Positions 23,315-36,665 are shown, counted from the first letter of the stretch. The stretch is DNA of 64,000 nucleotides from Acorus gramineus (GCA_030737835.1 CM060856.1:18517116-18581115); one strand, 5' to 3'. Numbers and translations are program-made. The notes: generated by a model from the sequence alone, not told the origin.

Positions 23315-26300
23315 ATCTAAAAAAACAACATAAAAATAATAAGAGAAAGAAAAAAAAAATTCACACACACATGAAACTCATATTGGAAAGGAAACTATTC
23401 AAGGAAACATAGAGGAGTGCAAGACAACATGAACATTCTCATATTTAAGACAACATGGACAAAATGTTTTATTATTAAGAAGTAGATGTAGTCTCTTTGG
23501 ATTTTTAAGATAAAGATTCAATCTACATCATGGTGGAGGACAATTTCAAGTTTTCATATATGGAGTGTCACTATAGAAAGTAACTGCATACATGAAATCT
23601 ATAGGACCAAGTGCCTTCATAATTAACAATACACTACTAGACAATAACAATTGCCAAAGCCAAGACTTGAATGCACACCAAATTCAGCCTTCCCAACCTA
23701 TTATTTACTGAATCAATGCTACAAGAAACTTGTGTGTGAATGTTAAACCAGTGCCAAAAGCCAAAGATTAAAAAACTTTTATATACCTCGTTACAAGATG
23801 CTTACTATTTAAAAATAAATAAAAATATATGTGATCAACATTTTAGACAGTAAAAAAGAATGAGTCAACATTTTCCTTCGATTTAACATTCGTAGATGAC
23901 TCTTGGTGATTAACATAAGAAGCACACCATTCATTCAAATACCATATTCAATCAAAGTGACATTTTTTTGTTGGTTCGAGACTGCCACTGTATTTGAATA
24001 GATCATCAACCTTCGATGGTATTACAAAGAAATTTTTAGAGATATATGTCACAAGCATAAAGTATTCCAAAATTTGTTAACTAACTAATAACCTCAAAAC
24101 CGATTATCACAAACATTTATTCTCACACCATCACTTTGTATCAAGAATCATAACTCAAAAAAATAAATAATAATATAAAATAAAAAAGGGCTCCATCAGA
24201 AATCTTAAAAACATATTCAATCATTCGACGAATCTCAGAATTAGCATGATACATTAAAAACATCATTGGGAACCCAAATCTTATTTTCAACAAAGAAAAC
24301 CAAAAATTCAAAAACAAAATTGAAACTTGTGAAGCTCAAGCATTGTTATGTGATTCTTTTCCCCAACCTTCAAATTATGAAAGCCTCATAATGAGATAGG
24401 TATAATAAACAATATCATCATCGCAGAACAAAAGAAAGCATAATTGAAAGATTCATATGTGGTTGGGGGAATGAACATAAGGAAATAATATGGTAATCTG
24501 AAAAACAATTATTCTATACATTCTTCATTTGGTTGGTTCAAGTTATAATAGGCATTATAAGGACTTAATAGGTTGATGTTGTTTGGTTAGAAGAGTTAGA
24601 TTTAGAGTAAAACCAAGAATAAGATGTTATATTTTTTAACATTGAAATCAACTTAGCTAAGCTAGATAATTATACACCAACGCTTTCTTAGGTGTTACCA
24701 TGTTTTGAATTGGCTTAACTAATCCAATTATTCATGTTCAATAAAACTTTTGGCTTAAAACATCGTCACCTCTCCAAACACTCTCTCTGCCAACATCGTC
24801 ACCTCTCCAAACACTCTCTCTGCCCTCTCAGGATTAATTTCCTGTCATACCTTAAGCCAAAAGTTTTATTGAGTATGATAATTGGTTAAACATATAATAT
24901 TGAGTTCAGTGTTTTTATTTATTTATTTATTTGCTTATTCATTGAAGCGATCATCCACTTGAGATATATTATTTTAGTTATTTGAACCTATTGAGAATTG
25001 GATGTAAAAAATGAAATTTTGAATCGGAACCGCATCAGTAGGTGGTATAGGATCATACATTTACAAAAACTATATATGATCTACATACATTTAAAAGAAA
25101 AATGTCCTTACATGTGTGATTCAAAAATACAATTTTACTCTATAAACAAACATGCACATGAAAATTCAAATGCAATTGGAAGAGAGAAAATGGATTTCCA
25201 ATTTCCATGTCATTTTAGCAGAGCTGACGCATTTCACATTAATTCTTTTTCCTTTCTTCGTGGTTTACTTTACCTTCCATTACAATAATAATTGTTTGTT
25301 TTCTTTTTATATTAGCAAACTGCATGTTGAATTCTAAGATCTTCATGTATTTTATTCATCAAGAACCAAGAAGCCATAAAGATGAAAGAACGTGACCGCA
25401 TAGAAACATTTTTGAAAATTTATAGATGATCCAACATATTATTATTCTTCAGTTGCACTGAAACCTAACTATTCATATATATTATAGATGGAGCTTAATA
25501 AGTTTTCAAATCATATAATCTTCAAGTCTTGGGTTCTGAATCATCAAAAAAATGAGGGAACATGAGAGTCTTGTTACATATTTATGTGCAATATTAATAA
25601 AGAACCACTTGGCTAAAAAAAAAAAAAAAACATTAACACATACATAAAGCTCAGAAAACAAAGGAGCCAAATATTATCACACACATAAAACTTATATTGG
25701 AAAGGAAACTATTCAGTGGGACACAGAGGAGTGCAAGACAACATGGACATGCTCATATTTAGGGCTTCATCATCTTTGGCATTTTCACCCATTTATCCAA
25801 ATGTGAATCATACCAAACAATGAAGCACAACAGCATGAGAAGAAAACCCTCAACTAGACTATAAACTCATTGAACATGCTTTAATGGACATTTGTGCTTA
25901 AAGTTGGTTTAAATTGGTGAAACTTAGATGTCTTTCACTTGAGACAAGCAGTAAAGAACATCAAGTTCTACTGAGTTTCTATTTTCATTCAACAAACAAA
26001 CTCCATCTCTTATTGTTCCATTTCAAATGCATAAAGCAATGAGTTTTACGATGAATATACATTGCATAAACCATTGCATAGAGCAACCGATTCCATTGTA
26101 TAAATCATGGCATAAAGTAACCATTTCAATTGTATTAACCATTGTGTGTTTTTAAATTTTTTTAGAGAAAAAAGTTGATGGTTCTATTAAAATGATGAAA
26201 GGATACATGGTAAAATTTTAAAATTAGCACAACAATAGGTGTATTAAGTGATCAAGGAGCAAGGAGGGTGCCATAAATAAATATTGGGTATAATCATCAT

Positions 26301-26916
26301 ATGAAGTATGCGTTATTATTAGGAAGTAGATGCAGTCTCTTTAAAGTTTTAAGATAAGATTCAATCTGTATCACGGGATGACAGTTTCAAGTTTTCATCT
26401 ATGGAGTTTCACTATAGAAAGTATCTTCATACAGGAAATATATAAAATCAAGTGTCTTCATAATTACCAATACACTATTTTTAAAAATTGTTGGTCATTT
26501 AGGCCATATACACAGAAAGTAAGCACAATGCACCATCATTGGTCAACAATCACAACAAAATGGAGTTGGCACACTCATTCGGTTATGAAACATTCTTTTT
26601 AGATAAGTAAGAAAATTTTCAAGTCTTGCAAACACTAGAGTTTTTGAAACAATTAGACCTATTAAAAAAAAAAACTCATATTGGGCATTTCCCATGTTTC
26701 CTATCTAAATTAATAGGATGCTCAAACCCAAACCCATTAACCCAACATCATATAAATTTCACCCCTTCAAAAGAAAAAAAATTCATTAACCCTAAACAAA
26801 ATAACTAATCAACCCACATAATAAAAAACCCTTCAAAAACAAAACATTAAGAACCCATAAAAAAAACACAAAACACAACTTAGAAACCCTTAAAAAAAAA
26901 ATCTAAACCCTAAGTC
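23315..26916. other. AT-rich intergenic DNA with a diverged duplication
   Basis: No coding region can be supported; open frames are short and compositionally ordinary. Two blocks occur twice: 23356-23455 resembles 25672-25766 (shared TATTGGAAAGGAAACTATTC and GAGGAGTGCAAGACAACATG), and 23476-23640 resembles 26312-26480 (shared CAAGTTTTCAT..ATGGAGT and CACTATAGAAAGTA). Order and orientation are kept, but the second pair is separated by about 550 extra bases. The left end may hold the promoter of the minus-strand gene that starts at 23314. The right end (26640-26916) is A-rich with AAACCCTAA-like motifs. Confidence 0.6.
24724..24885. repeat. Small foldback with a 33-bp tandem duplication in its loop
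   Basis: Arms 24724-24758 and 24852-24885 are inverted copies of about 35 bp (core TTAAGCCAAAAGTTTTATTG). The loop holds two perfect 33-bp direct copies (24759-24791 and 24792-24824) beginning AACATCGTCACC. It resembles a MITE fragment or a hairpin-RNA precursor; neither can be proven from sequence. Confidence 0.7.
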
Positions 26917-29137
26917 TGTTATATATGTGTCACTTTTAACCTTCTGGTCACCATTGGGACATTCTGGCAGTTTTTCGGGTTTTTTCATTTTTCGATCGGA
27001 ACCGCTAAAATTTTGGACTGTTAGCTATCGTCCTGTGTTTGAGGACTCCGATTGAAAATCTAACTACATATTATGTGTCCTGGTGCCATTCCAAGCCACT
27101 CACGAAAAATTCATTGAATTTCGGTAATGTTTTAGAATTTTGCAGTTTCGTTGCGTATCTGGGTTTTGATCGAGCGAGAAGTCATTGGGAGACTTGACTT
27201 TGTCAAAGTGGGCCCCATGACTTGGTCAAATGTGTTTGGATTTTAGTGTGGTTGGGTTGACTAGGGTCAAACCACACTTAAGCCTCCCTAATGCTAGCTT
27301 AAACCCTAATTAACCTAGCTTAGCCTAATCTAAGTGTGGGGATTATATATAAGTGAAGCTAAAATATCTTCCTCCACTATTCATCATCTTCCCCAATTGA
27401 TTTTCTCTCTCTCCCTCTCTTTAAAACCTTCTTTTGACCTAGTTCTTGAGGTTGAAACCAAAAACCCAAAGAAGAGAAAGGTTAGATCTTGTCCCGATCT
27501 ATCTTCCGGTGGTCTCGGATTCGAGTTCCCACTTGTTTGACCCCTTCTCACGCCCTCTTTTCTCCTCTGATTTCAGCCATCTTGAGGGCTGAAGGAGATC
27601 GTGGTGGTGGTGGTCCTTGAAGAGGTGTTTCGGTGCACGGAGAGCAAACGAACTTCCCTTCCTTCCTTTCCTTCCTTGGGTAAGCTCTTTTTCCTTCCTT
27701 CTCTTGCTTAGATGCATGTTAGGAGGGTGGTTTTGAGTGCTGGTGGCTGTTGGTGGCGGTTGGAGGCCATTGGTGGCCGGTGAGAGGTGGTAGGGTGGCT
27801 CGGGCAGGATGGCAGGCCGGCTCGGGTAGGCTGGCAGCGCAGGCAGCACAGGCAGCACAGCAGGCGGGCTAGCAGGCAGGACGGGCAGAGCAGGCTGGCA
27901 GGGCAGGCGCTCGGGTGGAGCAGGAGCGTGCGGGTGCTGCGCGCTGGGCGCCGTGCGCGGGGCGCTGCGCAGAGGCGCAGTGCGGGCGTGCGCAAGGGAC
28001 TGCGTGCGGATGCTGCGTGCAGGGCGCCGTGCGGGGGCGTGCCCGCAGAGCGCTGCGCAGAGGCGCAGGCGTGCGATGCGCGCGCGGTGAGGCGAGCCGG
28101 TGGTGCGCGCGGGGTGCGCGCGGGGCGAGGCGATGAGGCGCTGGGTGTGCGGGTGTGCGCGCGAGTCACTGCGCTGGGGCGTAGTGAGCGCGCGGTGCAC
28201 CCGGGGGGACTCGACAGGGTGTCCGGGCGTGCGGGCTGGGCTCGACAGTGCGTCTGGGCGCGCGGGCCGGGGCTCGGCTGTGCGCTCGGGGCGGGTGGCC
28301 GTGCGTACGGCTGCCCGGGGGTTCGGGAGTGAGTCGGGGTGCTCGGGCTCGTGTGCGTACGGGCCGTATGTACGTTTGCCCGAGTGTTGTGTATTTTTAG
28401 TGTATTTTTGGTATATTTGTGTATTTTACTCACCTAGTTGATTACCCTGTCTTGCAGATCTTGACGGACGGCCACGCGACGACCCGGTTATTTGTGAGTG
28501 GGACAATCCAACCCAGTTGGGAGGCGCTATATGCACTTGGGCGTATACCGTCCTCCCCTGGGGCACCGCAGTTGATATTAACTTGTTAACATGTAATCCA
28601 TGCAAGCATGATTAGTATGTAGAATGCATGCCACCCTAGACTTTGTATGTTAGGGACTTGCACCCTTAGGATATGTGTAAGAGTCATGCATCCTGTCACC
28701 CTGTTCTCATGCTAGGAAGCCTCGACCTATGCATGTGTCCTACTAGTTTGATTTATTAAATTAAATGTGAACTTATGACTATTATCATGCCTTAGGGAAT
28801 ATTAAGGGGCCTTGCGAGGTCAACATTGAGACCCGGGCTAGGGTACTCCGTGTTCCTTGTTTGGTTGTCGGGATGTCCTATATCGGGACCTCATGGTGCC
28901 CTCCCAAGGGTTCTTTTCCCGATAATATTATATTATATGTTTCTCCGCATCTTGGTTATGTGCCCTGGAGGAATTCTGAAGAATTCAAGACATTAGAGTT
29001 GTAGAGATGTGTTGTCGGCGGATCCGAGTGGATCATATGCGTATGGATAGGCTGTTCTGTTCCCTTCGTTGGATCCGTGTAGAGACTGCCCCAGCGTTAG
29101 AAAGGCTGTCCTGTGGAGGGCTCCCATCAGTAGGCAC

Positions 29138-32100
29138 TGTCACGCCCCAGGGCCGGCCGACCCCGGGACGCGGCAGGTGTATATATGATATCAGTAACAA
29201 GAGTTCAATAACATACTCACACAACAGCTAAAATGACAATACAGATAAAAGCAGGGCTGACATAATATATACACCAAATGCGGAAGCTAAAAAGACTGAA
29301 TATGTAATCAAAACATACTACAGACTCGATACATAATCATATGTCCTGTGAGAGCCAATATATACAAAGACATCCAAATAAAACACAAACACGTGCCCAA
29401 GCACGGAATATAATACATACAAGCAAAAGGAATGCTGATAGCCTCTGATACTCGCGGGACGTGGCGCTACTCCGCTACTGATGAAGCCCCTCGGGGAGCT
29501 CCTCCTCCAGATCCAACTCAGATGACTCTGGAGAAAAATATTATGCGAGGGGTGAGCCACACGCTCAGTGAACAGCACGACCCATGCATCACAATTTATA
29601 TTAACCACAACCAGATATTATTAATCCACAATCACATTACTCAAGCCACAAAATGGCAACAACTCCACAAACCAGTGGGTCGCTCCTGCCAACCCACTAC
29701 ACCCTCACCCTCACCTCTCAATGGGTGACCAAGGATATTGGGACTAACTACACAAAACCAGCGGGTCGCTACCGCCAACCCGCTACACCCTCACCCTCAC
29801 CCTCACTGGGTGACCAAGGATATTGGGACTTACAATCCAGTGGGTCGCCACATCGCCGGCCCACCATACCCTCACCCTCACCCACAATAGGTGACCTAGG
29901 CTCTTGGGACTGACTAGGCTGTTGGTCACCCTTGGTCCACCGATAGTCTCTCCCCACTCCGTAGGTCGTTTGGCCACTCCCACATTCAGCACAGTCCTTC
30001 TACCAAATCAGGAGGCGCCTACTGATGGGAGCCCCTGCACGGGACAACCTTTCCAACGCCGGGGTAGTCTCTACACGGATCCAATGAAGGGAACAGAACA
30101 GCCTATCCATCGCATACGATCCACTCGGATCCGTAGACAACACATCCTAACAACTCTGGTGACATGAATTCTTTAGAATTCCTCCAGGGCGCATAACCAA
30201 GATGCGGGGAACATGCATAATAGTTATAACAAGGTTGGAATATTAACGGGGAAAGAATCCTTGGGAGGGCAGCGTGAGGTCCCGATATAGGACATCCCGA
30301 CAACCAAACAAGGAACATGGAGTACCCTAGCCCGGGTCTCACCGCTGTCCTCGCGAGGCCCCTCCCCTATGATATTCGCTAAAACAGGCTAATAATCACA
30401 TGCTCGCATTTTATTTAAATAAATTAAACTAAATGGGAACATGCATCGGTCGGGGCTTTCCTAGCATGGAAACATGATAACAGGGTGCTAAGGGTATAAG
30501 TCCCTAGCATACAAATCTAGGGTGGCATGCATACTACAGATTATCATGCTTTCATAGCTTTTCATATCAACAGGTTAATATTTACTATGGTGCCCCAGGG
30601 GAGGACGGTACACACCCAAGTGCATGTAACGCCTCCCTACTGGGTTGGATCGTCCCACTCACCGGAGATCGGGTCGTCGCGCGACCGTCCGTCAAGATCT
30701 GCAAGACAGAGTACCAACTTGGTGAGTAAAAATCCATAAACACATCGAAAATACTCTAAAATACCCAACACTCGGATAACGTACATACGGCCCGTACACA
30801 CACGTATCCGGGCATCCCGACTCACTCCCGAACCCACCGGCAACCACCCGCACGGCCACCGCCCCCGGATGTGCCGCCGCGCCTCAGCCCGCGCACCTAG
30901 GCGCACCGCCGGGCCCCTGCCCGCATGCCTGGACCCGCAACCGAGCCACCCGGTGCGCCGCGCGCCCACTACGCCCCGCCGCAGCAGCCCGTGCGCATCC
31001 CGCACTCCCCGCGCTGACCCGCGAGCACACCGCACGCCCCGCGCTGACCCGCGAGCACACCGCACGCCCCGCGCGCCCAGCGCCTCGCCCCGCGCACACC
31101 CCGCGCGCACCGCCAGCCTCTACCCGTGCGCACTCCGCGCGCACCACCAGCTCCGCTCCGCGCGCACCCCGCGCGCACCACCAGCTCCGCCCAGCACCCG
31201 CGCGCACCCGCGCGCACGCACCCGCGCGCGACTGCGCGCCCAACTGCGCCCGCCAGCGCCCAGCGCCCAGCACCCGCGCCCAGCGCCCCGCGCCCAGCAC
31301 CCAGCTCCATCCGCGCGCACGAGTGCGCGCGCCCTGCCATCTGCTCCGCCTGCTGCACTGCCTACCTGCCAGCCTACTCGGGACAGCCTGCCAGCCCGCC
31401 CGGGACAGCCAACCACCACTCCGACGGCCACCAACCGCCTCCAACCGCCACCAACAGCACTCCGACGGCCACCCACAGCCGCTGACCACCACCCAACCCC
31501 AAATCCACCCCCCTAACATACATCTATGGAAGGAAAGAGAGGAAAAAGGGCTTACCAAGGGGAGGAAGGGATGTCCGGTTGCTCTCCGCGCACCGAAACC
31601 TTTCCCCAAAGACCTCCAACGCCGGGATCTCTCTCGGCCTTCGAAATGGCCCAAATCAGGGAGAAGAGAGGGGGGATGGTGTCACGCCCCAGGGTGGCCC
31701 TCCCCGGGACGCGGCAAGTGTATATATAATATCAGAATCTACACAGGAGGTCAATAATATATCATACACAAACAACTAGAATGATACACATGCAACAAAG
31801 GGGCTGACATGATATATACACCAAATGCGAAAGCAAAAGACTGAATCTGTAAATAAACATTCTACAGACTCGATACTCAATCATCTGTCCTGTGAGAGCC
31901 AATATACACAAATACAACTGAACATATACAAACACGTGCCAAGCACGGAAATCAAATACATACAGTCAAGAAGGGATGCTGATAACCTCTGGCACTCGCA
32001 GAACGTGGCGCTGCTCCGCTACTGAAGGAATCCCTCGGAAAGCTCCAACTGCTGCTCCGGCTCTAGCTCAGGCTCAGTGACCACTGGGGAAAAACATATG

Positions 32101-35100
32101 CGAGGGGTGAGCCACACGCTCAGTGAACAGCACAACCCATGCATCACAGACAATATTTACCACAATTCCATTATTTATCCAGCCTCTAAGACATAACAAC
32201 ATAATCCAGTGGTTCGTACTTCGCCGAACCACCACACCCTCACCCTCACCCATCAATGGGTGACATAGGCTATTGGGACTGATAATCATCCAACCACAAA
32301 TCCAGTAGGTCGCTCATCGCCAACCCACTACACCCTCACCCTCACCCTACCACGGGTGACATAGGATTTTGGGACTGACTAGGCTGTTGGTCACCCTTGG
32401 TCCACCGATAGTCTCTCCTCCACTCCGTAGGCCGCTTGGTCTCCACCCACAACTTCAGCACAGTCCGTCACAAAAATCGGGAGGCGCCTACTGATGTGGG
32501 TCCTCCGAAGGACGGCCTTTCTAACGCTGGGGCAGTCTCTACCGGATCCAACGAAGAGAACAGAACAGCCTATCCATACGCATATGATCCACTCGGATCC
32601 GCCAACAACACATCTCTACAACTCAAATGTCATGAACTCTTCAGAGTTCCTCCAGGGCGCATAACCACGATGCGGGGAAATAAGCACAATAAAAGCAAGG
32701 TTGTAATATCATTGGGGGAAAGAACTCGGGAGGGCGGCGTGAGTTCCCGTTATAGGATACCCCGACAACCAAACAAGGAACACGGAGTACCCTAACCCGG
32801 GTCTCACCGCTGTCCTCGCAAGGCCCCTCCCCTATAATATTCACTAACATGCTAATAAACATACCAATCATACAACATTATTTATAATATTATTGGGACT
32901 AGAAACCTTGGGAGGGCAGCATGAGGTCCCGATACAGGACATCCCGACAACCAAACAAGGAACACGGAGTACCCTAACACGGGTCTCAATGTTGACCTCG
33001 CAAGGCTCCTCCCTATAATATTATCTAAGGCATGCGATTTAACATACACTAGCATTTAATTTAATAAATAAACTAGTAGGACGCATGCGTAGGCCGAGGT
33101 TTCCTAGCATGAAAATAGGGGGACATGGTGCGTGGCTCTCACACCTATCCTATGGGTGCAAGTCCCTAGCATAAAAGCATAGGGTAGCATGCATTCTGTA
33201 TTTAAAATCATGCTCACATGCAATACATATTACTACAGGTTAATATAATCCACGGTGCCCCAGGAGAGGTCGGTATACGCCCAAGTGCGTATAACGCCTC
33301 TCTACTGGGTTGGATTGTCCCACTCACCGGTATCTGGGTCGTCGCGCGACCGTCCGTCCAGATCTGCAAGACAGACATTCAATATGGTGAGAACAATACA
33401 TAAATACTCTAAAAATACCCAAACATACAAAACCCACAACTAAAACACCTAACACTCGGGCAAACGTGCATACGACCCGCACGCACACTAGCCCGAGCAC
33501 CCCCGGCAACCACCCGCACGGCCGCCCGACCGCCCGGGTGCACCGCCGCGCCTCAGCCAACGCACCCCGCGCACCGCCGGACCTCCCGGGTGCACCGCGC
33601 GCCCCCCTGCGCCCCAGCGCAGCCGCCCGTGCACACCCCGCACGCCTCGCGCTGGCCCACGAGCACCCCGCACGCCCCGCGCGAAGCGCCTCGCCCCGCG
33701 CGCACCCCGCGCGCACCACCTCGCCCCGCGCGCACCCCGCGTGCACCACCTCGCTCTGCGCGCACCCCGGGCGCACCACCTCGCTCTACCCGCGCGCACC
33801 ACCCGCGCCTCAGCCCAGCGCCCGGTATCCGCGGCCCAGCACCCGACGCTCAACGCCCAGCACCCGGGACCCTCACCCAGCGCCCACGCGCACGCACACG
33901 CAACACGCGCCCAGCGCGCCTGGCAGCACGCGCCCAGCGCGCCTGCCAGCATGCCCACGCTGCTGCCCGCGTTGCCTGCCTGCAAGCGTCGCCGAGTGGC
34001 CCGAGCACCGTTCGCCTGTACGCCCGGCACTGCTCGCCTGATGCCCGAGCACCTCCTGCCCTGCTCGCCTGCGCGCCCAGCCTGCCAGCCCGGCCTGCCC
34101 GCGCGCACAGCCCACAGCCTGCCTACCCGCATGCCTCTCCCTGCACCCCCCCCCGAGCGCACGCCCGCGCGCGCACCCGCGCGCACGCGCTCGCGCGCCC
34201 GGCAACCTAGTGCACTTGCTCCTAGCCTACCCGAGCTAGCCCTGCCAGCCTGCCCAGCGCGCACGCCCAACCCTGCTGGCCCCCAGCGCCAGACGAGTGC
34301 CCGCACGCCCAGCCTGCTGGCCCCCAGCACCGCCCGAGCGCACGCACGCGCGCACGCCCGCGCCCACGCGCGCGCGCGCTCGCGCCAACCCCTGCGCCTT
34401 TACCACCCTGCGCTGCTGCCCTGCCCGAGACAGCAGCCCGCCAGCCCGAGCTGCACGCCTGCCAGCCCGAGCTCCTCTACCACCCACCTCCGACCACCAC
34501 CACAGCCTCCGACCGCCTCCCACAGCCCTCCGGCGGCCACCCACCGCCGCCAACCTCCTCCCAACCCCATTTCCACCCTCCTAGCATACATCTAAGCAAG
34601 AAAGAGAGGGAAAAGAGGCTTACCAAGGGGAGGAAAGGAAATCCGGTTGCTCTCCGCGCACCGAAACCTCTCCCAAAAGGTTTCCAACGCCCGGATCTAC
34701 CTCCACCACCGAGATGGCTCAAATCAGGGACGAAGAGAGGGCGGACGGAGGGGAAAATCTCGCCGGAATTGGGATTTGAAACCACCGGGGTGTAGATCGG
34801 GACCCGATCTACACTTCCTAGGTTTTGGGTTTTAAGCTTTGAGGGGTCTAAGGGCCTCAAAAGCAAGAAAAACGGAGGAGAGGAGAGAGAGGGCTCAAGG
34901 TAGGAGATGATGAATAGTGCCAGATATTTTTAGCTCACCTCTTATATAGCGAGCGACTTAAAAACCCAGATACGCCCCGGAACTGTGAAATTTCAGAAAC
35001 GTTGCCGGAATTCAATGAAATTTTCGTGAGAGGCCTAAAATGGCGCCAGGACACCAAATATACAGTTAGATTTCCAATCGGAGTCCTCTAACTCTGGACG

Positions 35101-35683
35101 ATAGCTAACAGTCCAAAAATTAGCAGTACCGATCGAAAACCGAAAAAAAAAACAAAAAACTGCCAGAACGCTCCAACGGTTACCCGCAGGTTAAAAGTGA
35201 CACATATATAACAATGGAGGGGCAAAACTCACCGGAATCCGGATTTGAAAGCACCGGGGTGTAGATCGGGACCCGATCTACACTTCCTATGCTTTAGGTT
35301 TTTGGGTTTGAGGGCTCTAAGGGGCTCAAATGGAAGAAAAGGAGAGAGGGGAGAGAGAGAAAGCTTTTTGGTAGGGATGATGAATAGTGCCCATCTAATT
35401 TTAGATCTCACTATATATAGCAAGTCACTTAAAATACCCGGATACGCCCCGGAACTGCAAAATTTTGGAAACGTTACCGGAATTCGATGAAATTTTTGTG
35501 AGAGGCCTAAAATGGCACCAGGACACCAAATATGCAGTTAGATTTCCAATCGGAGTCCTCTAACTTAGGACGATAGCTAACAGTCCAAAAATTAGCGGTT
35601 CCGATCGAAAACCGAAAAAAAAAGAAAAACTGCCAGAACGCTCCAACGGTTACCAGCAGGCTAAAAGTGACACATATATAACA
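29138..35683 (-). mobile_element. Solo LTR E, nested in D; GGCAC target duplication
   Basis: E is on the minus strand and occupies 29138-31679 and 35214-35683, about 3.0 kb. It is flanked by perfect GGCAC (29133-29137 and 35684-35688). Its U3 end carries the 25-bp palindrome (35259-35283) seen in B, C and F, whereas its other end has a single GGGGCCTTGCGAGG box and an A/D-like terminal segment. It therefore looks like a mosaic of the two LTR subfamilies. GC-rich tract 30830-31420; 36-nt block 30663-30698. LTR F is nested inside it. Confidence 0.9.
31680..35213 (-). mobile_element. Solo LTR F, nested in E
   Basis: F is a complete 3.5-kb LTR on the minus strand from TGTCACGCCCC (its 3' end) to CATATATAACA (its 5' end). 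ATGG flanks it on both sides (31676-31679 and 35214-35217), a 4-bp match to the 5 bp expected. It has the 25-bp palindrome (34790-34814), two copies of the GGGGCCTTGCGAGG box (near 32740-32830 and 32920-33010), the 36-nt block (33328-33363) and the longest GC-rich tract of the window (33480-34560). It belongs to the B/C subfamily. Confidence 0.9.
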
Positions 35684-35791
35684 GGCACCTCCTGATTTGG
35701 GACGGACTGTGCTGAATGTGGGAGTGGCCAAGCGGCCTACGGAGTGGGGAGAGACTATCGGTGGACCAAGGGTGACCAACAGCCTAGTCAG

Positions 35792-36150
35792 TCCCAATAT
35801 CCTATGTCACCATATTGAGGGGTGAGGGTGAGGGTGTGGTGGGTCGGCGATGTAGCGACCCACTGGATTTGTGTAAGGATGATTATCAGCCTAGTAAGTC
35901 CCAATATCCTATGTCACCTATTGAGGGGTGAGGGTGAGGGTGTGGTGGGTCGGCGATGTAGCGACCCACTGGTTTGTGTAGTCCCAATATCCTATGTCAC
36001 CTATTGAGGGGTGAGGGTGAGGGTGGGGTGGGTCGGCGATGTAGCGACCCGTCGGATTTGTGTAGTAATCAGTCCCAATATCCTATGTCACCTATTGAGG
36101 GGTGAGGGTGAGGGTGTGGTGGGTCGGCGATGTAGCGACCCACTGGATTG
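35792..36150 (+). repeat. Four tandem G-rich/hairpin units in the tail of LTR D
   Basis: Units start TCCCAATATCCTATGTCAC at 35792, 35899, 35982 and 36073. Each holds GGGGTGAGGGTGAGGGTG (a G-quadruplex pattern with the following GGG) and a perfect 8-bp stem GTGGGTCG/CGACCCAC around the loop GCGATGTAG, for example 35839-35846 with 35856-35863. The array is expanded relative to LTR A (two units). Confidence 0.9.
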
Positions 36151-36665
36151 TGGAGTTCTTGCCACTTTGAGGCTATTGATTTGATTATTTGTGGTTAATA
36201 TATACTGTGATGCATGGGTTGTGCTGTTCACTGAGCGTGTGGCTCACCCCTCGCATATATTATTCTCCAGTGCTATCTGAGTCGGATCAGGAGGAGGAGC
36301 TCCCCGAGGGACCTCAGCAGTAGCGGTGCAGCGCCACATTTCCGCGAGTGTTAGAGGCTATCAGCATCCCTTTTGATTGTATGTGTTATATTCGTGCTTG
36401 GGCACGTGTTGTATTATATTTGGATGTCATTGTATATATTGGCTCTCACTGGACAGTTGATTATGTATCGAGTCTGTAATATGTCTTTGAGTTACAGATT
36501 CAGTCTTTTAGCTTCCGCTATTTGTGTATATATCATGTCAGCCTCTTTGTTGTCTGGGTTGTCATTTTAGCTGTTGCGTGAGTATGTTATTGAACTCCTG
36601 TTTAGACTGCTGATATCATATATACACTTGCCACGTCCCGGGGACGGCCGCCCTGGGTCGTGACA

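Larger units (their letters stand above)
26917..36665 (+). mobile_element. Solo LTR D with two nested solo LTRs; AAGTC target duplication
   Basis: D occupies 26917-29137 and 35684-36665, about 3.2 kb in total. It opens TGTTATATATG, ends GTCGTGACA, and is flanked by perfect AAGTC (26912-26916 and 36666-36670). It is closest to LTR A: single GGGGCCTTGCGAGG box (28804), donor near 27680, GC-rich tract 27830-28330, 36-nt block 28458-28493 and TGAGC hairpin near 36231. Its tail has an enlarged G-rich array of four units (35792-36150). There is no internal region, so the insertion collapsed by LTR-LTR recombination. LTR E sits inside it in the opposite orientation. Confidence 0.92.

Noticed and set aside
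24998-25337. Open frames of 61-96 codons in AT-rich DNA
   Set aside because: Composition is that of random AT-rich DNA; no motif, splice context or repeat support.
35792-36150. Regularly spaced repeats resembling a CRISPR array
   Set aside because: Spacers are not unique: the whole unit repeats, and it lies in a plant LTR.
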